In this document: positions 1-5,341 of the stretch, in pieces | Numbering within the stretch: the first letter of the stretch is position 1 | How the letters are laid out: each line of letters opens with the position of its first letter | DNA from: Verrucomicrobiota bacterium | GTDB lineage: Bacteria; Verrucomicrobiota; Verrucomicrobiia; Limisphaerales; JADLHS01 | NCBI GenBank assembly: GCA_025360895.1 | Contig: JANYBF010000275.1 | Coordinates: 1-5,341, forward strand | Direction of reading: 5' to 3' | DNA: 5,341 bases | Notes under the pieces: model-generated | What the model saw: only the letters and a program-made list of their open reading frames with translations | Told to the model about the DNA's origin: nothing | Databases searched by the model: none | Position numbers and translations under genes: made by a program

Positions 1-1560
1 GTTACCGCCCCGCCTTCCGGCTATGCAAGCGCGGCGATGGCGGACCACCCGACCGCGCTCTGGCGCTTGTCGGAGAGCAGTGGGACGACCGCGGTTGATT
101 CCGCCGGTTTCAACGATGGCACGTACAGTGGTGGCTTCACGCTGGGACAACCCAGCATCCCCGGCGAGACGGGCACCTCTGTTGGCTTGAACGGTTCCAG
201 CGGTCGCGCCATCGTCCCCCTCACGCCAGTCCTTAATCCCAGCGGCCCGTTCACCTGCGAGTTCTGGGCCGCGTGCAACATCACCCCGACGACACCGCTG
301 CCTGGGGCCGCTTTCGCTGTGCCTATCAGCTCGATGGACCGGCCCGGCCGTAGTGGCGGTTATGAGTTTTACCTCGATGGCAACTACACTGGTTATGAGT
401 TCCATACTGCCGTCAATGGCGGTTACAGTCAGATCGTGGGTGACAACGCCGCGCCCCCGGTAGCCGGCGTTTGGTCTCAAGTCGTCGGAGTTTACGATGG
501 CACCAATATCTCCCTCTACGTGAACGGTGCACCCGCAAGTCCGGATTTTTCTCTCCCGGAGAACTTCACTCCGAACTCGGTCAAAGGCTTTTACATCGGC
601 TCGCGGCCCGACAACGTGCGTTACTTCAATGGCCGAATCGCCGATGTGGCCTTCTACAACTACGCCCTCTCCGCTGGACAAATCAAAGCGCACCTGCTCG
701 CCGGCAACCCGCTTACGGCCACGGTCAACGCCAACGTCTCCAACATTGTTGTTGATTCGAAGCCGGTCGGCACGTTGCATAACGGAGCCAATAACGGATC
801 CATCTGGGCGGCCTCCAACGGCACCCGCACGGGCGTGACCAAGTTCGTAGGCACCAACACCACCCAGATCACCCTGGCGAACAATGCCGACTTCCAGTCC
901 ACCGTCGGTACCATCAGCTTCTGGATGCGTTCGCCCAGCACCAATAATCCCTCCACGGGCACGGGTACGGGAGGCGCCATGTTGCTCGACTGGCGTGGGG
1001 AAACCGGCGCTGTGATCGTTCTGAATGACGATGGCACGCTTGCGTTCCAGACGGGGCCAGGAACCGCGAACTCCTTCACATCCCTAGGCATCGTGGACAA
1101 CGACGTCTGGCACAACATCACGTTCACCTATGATCAACAATCGGGTGGATTGGTCGAACTTTACATTGATGGCGTCGTTGATACCCAGTCGCCGGGCTCC
1201 GCCGCCTGGGTTTGGGAGGCCCGAACCATCGAACTCGGCCGCTCCCATGATGGCTTCTGGAAAGCCTACAACGGTTATCTGGATGATTTCCGGATCTACA
1301 ACCGGGTGCTGACGAGCACCGAAGTCGCCTCCCTGGCGAGCACTGGTGCCTTGGTGGATTCCGCCGCCCTCAAGGTGCGGTTCAACTTCGATGCCGCGCC
1401 CACCACCGGCATCTCGGTGAATTGGTCGCCATCCTGGGCCACCCTCCAGTCGGCGAGCAACGTCACCGGGCCGTATCTGAACGTCACGAATGCGCTGTCG
1501 CCGTACGTCGTAGTACCAGTTCCCGGCGGGAAGCAGTTCTACCGGGCCGTGACTCAGTAA
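1..1560 (+). CDS. Large LamG-domain (concanavalin A-like) secreted protein, 5'-partial
   Basis: C-terminal 519 residues of a larger protein; the frame is open from base 1 and ends at TAA 1558-1560. An ATG at 37 exists, but the codons before it read naturally into the protein (VTAPPSGYASAAMADHPTAL), a linker common before LamG domains, so I do not take it as the start. Residues are counted from base 1. The first LamG-like jelly roll is about residues 13-235 and ends in the typical GRIADVAFYNYALS strand (from residue 211). The second is about 237-449, with GTISFWMRS, WHNITFTYD, LYIDGVVD, IELGRSHD and GYLDDFRIYNRVL (from residue 425). Residues 450-519 carry a short C-terminal module (ATLQSASNVTGPY, SPYVV, QFYRAV) seen at the ends of many verrucomicrobial exported proteins. 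LamG folds usually bind carbohydrate or protein; no catalytic residues are evident and no ligand can be named. A strong terminator follows 27 bases after the stop. Family call is firm; overall function and full length are unknown. Confidence 0.88.
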   Translation, partial: VTAPPSGYASAAMADHPTALWRLSESSGTTAVDSAGFNDGTYSGGFTLGQPSIPGETGTSVGLNGSSGRAIVPLTPVLNPSGPFTCEFWAACNITPTTPLPGAAFAVPISSMDRPGRSGGYEFYLDGNYTGYEFHTAVNGGYSQIVGDNAAPPVAGVWSQVVGVYDGTNISLYVNGAPASPDFSLPENFTPNSVKGFYIGSRPDNVRYFNGRIADVAFYNYALSAGQIKAHLLAGNPLTATVNANVSNIVVDSKPVGTLHNGANNGSIWAASNGTRTGVTKFVGTNTTQITLANNADFQSTVGTISFWMRSPSTNNPSTGTGTGGAMLLDWRGETGAVIVLNDDGTLAFQTGPGTANSFTSLGIVDNDVWHNITFTYDQQSGGLVELYIDGVVDTQSPGSAAWVWEARTIELGRSHDGFWKAYNGYLDDFRIYNRVLTSTEVASLASTGALVDSAALKVRFNFDAAPTTGISVNWSPSWATLQSASNVTGPYLNVTNALSPYVVVPVPGGKQFYRAVTQ

Positions 1561-1587
1561 TCAGTTAATTGCAAGTCAACCGTGCAA

Positions 1588-1624
1588 GACGGCCGGGAAA
1601 CAATTCCCGGCCGTCATTTTTTTT
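1588..1624 (+). terminator. Rho-independent terminator after the LamG gene
   Basis: A perfect 12-bp stem, GACGGCCGGGAA (1588-1599) and TTCCCGGCCGTC (1604-1615), closes on an ACAA loop and is followed, after one A, by eight T (1617-1624). It starts 27 bases after the LamG stop codon, so it ends that transcript. The gene on the other strand ends at 1744 and converges on it. Read from the minus strand the hairpin is followed by TTGCACGG rather than a T run, so it would be a weak terminator in that direction, although the hairpin itself could still pause or stabilise the 3' end of the opposing transcript. Confidence 0.92.
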
Positions 1625-1743
1625 CAAACAGGCGACAGCGTTTTCCGTATCCGAATTTGGCAAGAACGACCAAGATTGGCCGCAACCGGAAGCACCTTGC
1701 TGGACGCCCATATCCCCCGAACGGCTTGGACGTTTGCAGCCCG

Positions 1744-4263
1744 TCAATTACGCCAGGCGAACTCCCCTGTATTTACACTCCAATCTAATCCGAAGAATCC
1801 CGCTGCCCGAATGCCTTCCGTCCCTTTCGTCAACATATCCGGACCGAGAATGGTGAAGTCCGGATACGCAACACCCGCTAGAAAATATGGCAGCCGATCC
1901 GTCAATTTCATGCCCGCCACTCCGGTCCCCGTCACCACGCCCACACAGGCGCGATCACTGCCCGGTCGCGGGCGCAGAAACAAGCAAGCCAGATCCGAAC
2001 CGGCCACCTGGCGTTCACCCACGCGAATTTCGCCACGCCGTACCTGCACCGGACTCTCGCTCAACAATGCCGGCCAGGCCCCATTCGAATCCGCATTCCC
2101 GTACAGGATCACCCCCCGGTCCTTCTCAACTTGGGCATCAAAGGTCGTGTCTGGAACCAAATCCACCGAACCATTGCCACGATACCAGAAGGACTCGGCA
2201 TCAAAGCGCGCCTTGTTAAACGCCCATGCGTTTTCCTCCGTCGTCCCTTTGGTCCCGTAAACAAAAATCATCCGATCTCGAAACGCGGCCTTGAATGGAC
2301 CGTAACGATGTGGGCCTTTCCCGGCAGCGGAAGGTTCACTGCCTAAGCACCATTTTTCATCCTGTCGCGTCAGCCAGATCTGCGGTTTCACCGGCCAAGG
2401 GATTTTATCGAACGTCTGCCCATCCACTTCAACCTTGAACGGTTCTCCGGGGTGGGCGTGATCCAATCGCAACGCCAACCGGGCCACGTTGGTGGTGTTG
2501 CCGGTGAAGCGGCGTTGCCATGGATCCCATTGCAGATGGACCGAGGCCGGAGCGAGCGGGCTGATCTGGGCTTCGATGCCCGCCCAGTGCGACCACGCGG
2601 AGACTCCCGGATTCACGGTCGTGAAATCCGCCTGCCGTATAGCGGCTGCGGGTGGCCGCGCATGACGGGCAAAAAAGTCGAACATGGGTGGCCAATCAAC
2701 ACATTCGGCGCCGGGTTCATCGGATGTTTCCCACCAGTGACCCGCGCCGGGTTGTTCGTGCCAGGCGAAGTCGTGATGAAATGTACTCAACTGCTCACGC
2801 ATCGTCCGGGCTTCCGTGACCGGCACATTGTCATCCGCGTCACCGTGCAAGATGTAAACGCCCATCTGCGCCAGGTTGGTCGCCAGCAGCAGGGTGTCAC
2901 TGGAGTTTGCTGTCCGACGCATCAGTCGCGCCAACGGGTCATTGGTCGGCCAGCGGGATGGCCCGGCGTAGGAAAAGAAACTTATCCAGCCCGCACTCGG
3001 TCCGACGGCAGCAAACAAATCTGGAAAGGTGCTGGCCAACTGCCATGAGCCATGACCGCCCATCGAGTGCCCGGTCAGATAGATTCGGTCCGGATCCGGA
3101 CTCAGCTCGCGCTGCGCCAGCGCCAAAACTTCCAGCGCATCCATTCGGCCCCAATCTTCCCAATCGAATCCGTACGGACGCCGGTTGGTTGGCGCCACGA
3201 TATGCCCCCAGGTTTTGCTCGCGTAGGCCTCCACTTGACCAATGGCTTCCACTCCGGCGCCGTGCAATGAAAGGAACAGCGCCGGCCGCGGTCCATCGGG
3301 CCGGGGTGGGTGGGCGGGGTTCACCCCAAAATACTGCACACTGCCGTCAATCTCGCTGACGAAGGTACGCTTTTGGGTTTGCCATGGCTGGCGCAGGCGT
3401 AGCGACGTACGGGCGGCGTCCAAGATGGTTTCGTCCGCCTTTCCTTTGGCCAACAATTCAAATTCCAATACCCCCGACGCATTCGTCGCGGGCGCTTTGC
3501 CCTCCAAGTGGACACCTACTTTGCGGATTGTCATTGGTGGAATCGTGGGGAGCGGCGTAACGACCGTCTGACCGTCCATCAAGACCGTGCGGATTGCCAG
3601 ATCGTCGCGGCGCTCCGCCGTCGCATTGATCACCACCACCGCGCCCCAGGACTTGGTGGACTCACCGACAATCAAATCCGGCATGGTCAGGTCACCCAAG
3701 TCGAGGGTGACTCCGGCTTTCGGTTCGACCAGCGCTGCCTTCAATTTTCCCCGCCCGACTTGAAAAAGGAAATCATTCGTTCCCGGCTTCAACAACACCG
3801 GCAACCGGACGTACCCGTAACCATACGTGTCCCCTCCCCGTGGCTCGCCATTCACATAAACCATCGCATGCCCGGCGGCTTCGAGCAGCACGACCTTCTG
3901 CTCCTTGGCAATCATGGACAGATAGGCGTAACCGCCTTGGAGCGCCTCGGACTCGAACCAACCATTCGTACCCAATGACATCTCCGCCCAGTTTAACGAG
4001 CGTCCATCCGGTAACGTCACCCCTTCACCCGCCGTGGGCCGCGTCCATTGGCCGGCGATGATTGCGGCTTCAATGGCATCGGTATGCGTCGCCGTCCGGC
4101 CGGCTTTGCCGACCGGTTTGATCACCAGAGCGGTCCGCCATATTTGCGGCGCGGTCGAAGCCAGCACTTCATCCTTCGCGCTCACGGCAGCGGTCAAAGA
4201 ACCCGTTGGGATAAGAAGCGCCAGCAGGCCGAGCAGACTCGAACCAAAACTAAATAATTTCAT
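1744..4263 (-). CDS. Exported prolyl-oligopeptidase/esterase-like alpha/beta hydrolase, 839 aa
   Basis: Complete gene. ATG at 4263 is the only usual start before an in-frame TAA 18 bases upstream, and it begins a signal peptide: K2, a hydrophobic stretch at about residues 9-19, likely cleavage near 26-29. Residues 32-180 look like a beta-rich module (VYVNGEPRGGD, KPGTNDFLFQVGRG); 185-260 resembles a CARDB/Ig-like beta-sandwich. The hydrolase core is about 300-535: LSLHGAG (331-337, oxyanion region), nucleophile Ser400 in GHSMGG, probable Asp477 in HGDADDNVP, His509 in GAGHWW. The triad is complete, so an active serine hydrolase is expected, either esterase or peptidase; the core resembles PHB-depolymerase/acetyl-xylan-esterase-like and S9-type enzymes. 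Residues 540-839 form a long C-terminal region (FVYGTKGT, SFWYRGNGSVDLVPD, GVILYGNADSNGAW) that I recognise only as recurring in planctomycete/verrucomicrobial homologues. No close Shine-Dalgarno is present; GAGGTGAT lies 24 bases before the ATG, too far for normal use. Substrate unknown; a plant or algal polysaccharide ester is one possibility. Confidence 0.9.
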   Translation of the reverse strand: MKLFSFGSSLLGLLALLIPTGSLTAAVSAKDEVLASTAPQIWRTALVIKPVGKAGRTATHTDAIEAAIIAGQWTRPTAGEGVTLPDGRSLNWAEMSLGTNGWFESEALQGGYAYLSMIAKEQKVVLLEAAGHAMVYVNGEPRGGDTYGYGYVRLPVLLKPGTNDFLFQVGRGKLKAALVEPKAGVTLDLGDLTMPDLIVGESTKSWGAVVVINATAERRDDLAIRTVLMDGQTVVTPLPTIPPMTIRKVGVHLEGKAPATNASGVLEFELLAKGKADETILDAARTSLRLRQPWQTQKRTFVSEIDGSVQYFGVNPAHPPRPDGPRPALFLSLHGAGVEAIGQVEAYASKTWGHIVAPTNRRPYGFDWEDWGRMDALEVLALAQRELSPDPDRIYLTGHSMGGHGSWQLASTFPDLFAAVGPSAGWISFFSYAGPSRWPTNDPLARLMRRTANSSDTLLLATNLAQMGVYILHGDADDNVPVTEARTMREQLSTFHHDFAWHEQPGAGHWWETSDEPGAECVDWPPMFDFFARHARPPAAAIRQADFTTVNPGVSAWSHWAGIEAQISPLAPASVHLQWDPWQRRFTGNTTNVARLALRLDHAHPGEPFKVEVDGQTFDKIPWPVKPQIWLTRQDEKWCLGSEPSAAGKGPHRYGPFKAAFRDRMIFVYGTKGTTEENAWAFNKARFDAESFWYRGNGSVDLVPDTTFDAQVEKDRGVILYGNADSNGAWPALLSESPVQVRRGEIRVGERQVAGSDLACLFLRPRPGSDRACVGVVTGTGVAGMKLTDRLPYFLAGVAYPDFTILGPDMLTKGTEGIRAAGFFGLDWSVNTGEFAWRN

Positions 4264-4461
4264 GATGGCGGCGCGACGTTAGTTGAATCACCTCAATACC
4301 GCGAGCGATTATTAAACGCCGGCTGATTTCGAAACGCGTAGTTTCAAACCAGTGGACTTTGCAGCCCAACTACGTTAAACGATGACGCATGCGGCAAACC
4401 CAATCCGGCCAATAAATAGCGGTTGAAACACTTTGCCCGCCATGACATCAAACCAGAATTT
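4264..4461. promoter_or_regulatory. Divergent intergenic region between hydrolase and PSCyt genes
   Basis: This 198-base stretch separates two divergently transcribed genes and must hold the promoter of the hydrolase and probably that of the PSCyt gene. It is visibly more AT-rich than the coding DNA around it. I see no pair of good -35/-10 boxes in either direction. The nearest candidates are an AT-rich ATTATTAAA segment at 4309-4317 (TTTAATAAT on the minus strand) for the hydrolase, and AATAAATAG near 4411-4419 for the PSCyt gene. A small inverted repeat, GAAAC-GCGTA-GTTTC, lies at 4331-4345 and could be an operator. Two short ATG frames (4382, 14 codons; 4442, 7 codons) are too small and lack support. 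The regulatory role is inferred from position, not from a recognised motif. Confidence 0.4.
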
Positions 4462-5341
4462 GTGACACCGCCCCCGGGACAAGTTGGCGGGGCCATAAGG
4501 AGCAAACTGACGCTTCCTTTCCTTGCAGTGATCGCAGCCCGTGCGTTGGCCGAGCAGGTTGATCCGGCTAAACTGCCACCCCCCGCGCAAACTCAAGCCG
4601 ACTTTGTCCGCGATATTCAGCCGATCTTCGCGCAGCATTGCTACTCATGCCACGGACCGGACAAGCAGGAAAGCGATTTGCGTTGGGATGTGAAGTCCGC
4701 CGCGCTGAAAGGCGGCACGTCCGGGCCGGCCATCGTTCCCGGCCATGGCGCTGAAAGCCGCATGATTCGTCTCGTCGCCGGTCTGGAAAAGAATCTGGTT
4801 ATGCCGAAAAAAGGGGACCGCCTGACGCCGGCGCAAATCGGAGTGCTGCGCGCCTGGATTGATCAAGGCGCGTCCTGGCCAGACGAAACCGCCAGCGCCA
4901 GGGCCGCCAACAAATCCGATTGGTGGAGTTTCCAGCCCGCGTCGCGCCCGCTGCTGCCGAAAGTCAAAAATCAAAAATGGGCCCGCAACCCGATTGACCT
5001 CTTTGTTCTCGCCAAACTCGACGCGGAGAAAATGTCACCTTCGCCGGAAGCCGACCGGCGCACATTGATCCGCCGGTTGAGCTTTGATTTGACCGGCCTG
5101 CCGCCCACGCCGGACGAGGTCGCCAGCTTTCTCCGTGCCCGGGATGAACGTGCCTATGAAAACCTTGTGGACCGATTGCTCGCCTCACCGCGCTACGGCG
5201 AACGCTGGGCGCGACACTGGCTCGACACGGTGCATTACGGTGAAACGCATGGATACGACAAGGACAAACCCCGGCTGAATGCCTGGCCGTATCGGGACTA
5301 CGTCATCCGCTCGCTCAATGAGGACAAACCGTATTCGCGTT
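4462..5341 (+). CDS. PSCyt1 cytochrome-c-like / DUF1549 exported protein, 3'-partial
   Basis: The frame is open from after a stop at 4417-4419 to the right edge with no stop codon. I place the start at GTG 4462 with low certainty; TTG 4423, CTG 4507 and GTG 4528 are alternatives, and no ATG is available before the signal peptide. From GTG 4462, residues 13-30 form a signal peptide (R14, K16, then LTLPFLAVIAARALA, with an ALA cleavage site). Residues about 44-137 are a planctomycete-type cytochrome c domain (PSCyt1): FVRDIQPIFAQHC leads into the heme motif CYSCH (60-64), and MPKKGDRLTPAQI supplies a likely axial Met114. From Trp154 to the edge is DUF1549 (PSCyt2): WWSFQPASRP, NPIDLFVLAKL, RRLSFDLTGLPPTPDEV, SPRYGERWARHWLD, NAWPYRDYVIRS. 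In full-length relatives a DUF1553 domain follows, and a DUF1501 gene often lies next; both would be beyond the window. The protein probably acts outside the cytoplasm as a heme protein of unknown redox role. Family call is very firm; only the N-terminus is doubtful. Confidence 0.9.
   Translation, partial: MTPPPGQVGGAIRSKLTLPFLAVIAARALAEQVDPAKLPPPAQTQADFVRDIQPIFAQHCYSCHGPDKQESDLRWDVKSAALKGGTSGPAIVPGHGAESRMIRLVAGLEKNLVMPKKGDRLTPAQIGVLRAWIDQGASWPDETASARAANKSDWWSFQPASRPLLPKVKNQKWARNPIDLFVLAKLDAEKMSPSPEADRRTLIRRLSFDLTGLPPTPDEVASFLRARDERAYENLVDRLLASPRYGERWARHWLDTVHYGETHGYDKDKPRLNAWPYRDYVIRSLNEDKPYSR
4497..4502 (+). promoter_or_regulatory. Shine-Dalgarno-like AAGGAG without a matching ATG
   Basis: AAGGAG is a good ribosome-binding match and sits immediately before the hydrophobic part of the PSCyt signal peptide. 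The only start-like codon at a short distance downstream is CTG 4507 (spacing 4 bases), which would give a signal peptide starting directly at TLPFLAV without a basic n-region. GTG 4528 is 25 bases away. If translation instead starts at GTG 4462, this motif is simply coding sequence (the I-R-S codons). It is recorded because it bears on the start choice. Confidence 0.25.

Noticed and set aside
949..975. Short low-complexity ACGGG-type repeat
   Set aside because: It encodes an STGTGTGG surface loop in the second LamG domain; too short to be a functional DNA repeat.
660..1127. Open frame of 155 codons on the minus strand within the LamG gene
   Set aside because: Antisense shadow of the LamG reading frame, which has clear domain motifs throughout this stretch.
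1625..1743. Possible small RNA or second terminator in the convergent spacer
   Set aside because: No stable hairpin with a T run on the minus strand and no promoter-like motif; nothing supportable here.
1676..2260. Open frame of 194 codons on the plus strand, antisense to the hydrolase end
   Set aside because: It lies almost wholly opposite the well-supported hydrolase gene, has a Pro/Arg/Ser-rich composition typical of antisense shadow frames, and shows no domain.
2452..3048. Open frame of 198 codons on the plus strand within the hydrolase gene
   Set aside because: Antisense to the catalytic domain, no recognisable motif, and low-complexity Gly/Arg-rich composition.
4382..4426. Possible 14-codon leader peptide starting at ATG 4382
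   Set aside because: No ribosome-binding site, no run of regulatory codons and no attenuator hairpin follows; likely chance.
4468..4490. CCGCC/GGCGG inverted repeat near the PSCyt start
   Set aside because: Only five paired bases with a 13-base loop in a GC-rich stretch; not convincing as a riboswitch or thermosensor.
4375..4638. Minus-strand frame of 87 codons across the PSCyt gene start
   Set aside because: It runs antisense to the signal peptide and into the heme domain and has no recognisable features of its own.
4964..4977. Tandem TCAAAAA heptamer
   Set aside because: Just two copies, in frame within the coding region (VKNQK linker between PSCyt1 and DUF1549); simple lysine/asparagine codon use explains it.

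Overview
The window holds three protein genes, two of them cut by its edges, in the order: secreted-type LamG protein (+, 5' end missing), secreted alpha/beta-hydrolase (-, complete), cytochrome-c-like PSCyt1/DUF1549 protein (+, 3' end missing). There are no RNA genes, CRISPR arrays, insertion sequences or attachment sites that I can support. The protein families point to a bacterium of the Planctomycetes-Verrucomicrobia group. The PSCyt1-DUF1549 architecture is typical of that group. The LamG repeats with a short 'LQSA..VTGPY...SPY...QFYR' C-terminal module, and the prolyl-oligopeptidase-like hydrolase with long flanking regions, look most like Verrucomicrobia (Pedosphaera-like relatives). 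This taxonomic call is inference from protein style, not from a marker gene.

Layout. Bases 1-1560 are the last 519 codons of a large LamG protein; the frame is open through base 1, so the true start lies upstream. Bases 1588-1624 are a textbook intrinsic terminator that ends this transcript. Bases 1625-1743 are a short spacer between convergent genes with no convincing feature. Bases 1744-4263 (minus strand) are a complete 839-residue exported hydrolase with a visible Ser-Asp-His triad. Bases 4264-4461 are the divergent intergenic region. From about 4462 to the right edge runs the N-terminal part of a PSCyt1 (CxxCH heme motif) plus DUF1549 protein. It has no stop codon in the window, and its start codon is ambiguous.

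How the genes may work together. All three appear to be exported or extracytoplasmic: two have visible signal peptides and the LamG protein has a secreted style. Large secreted LamG proteins, esterase-like hydrolases and PSCyt/DUF1549 proteins are recurrent in genomes of polysaccharide-degrading Planctomycetes and Verrucomicrobia. The neighbourhood is therefore compatible with extracellular or periplasmic polymer processing, but no substrate can be read from the sequence. The hydrolase and the PSCyt gene are divergent and share about 0.2 kb of upstream DNA, so they could be co-controlled; the LamG gene is a separate transcription unit closed by its own terminator. I see no clearly novel system. 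The points most worth a second look are the unexplained start of the PSCyt gene and the uncharacterised C-terminal third of the hydrolase.
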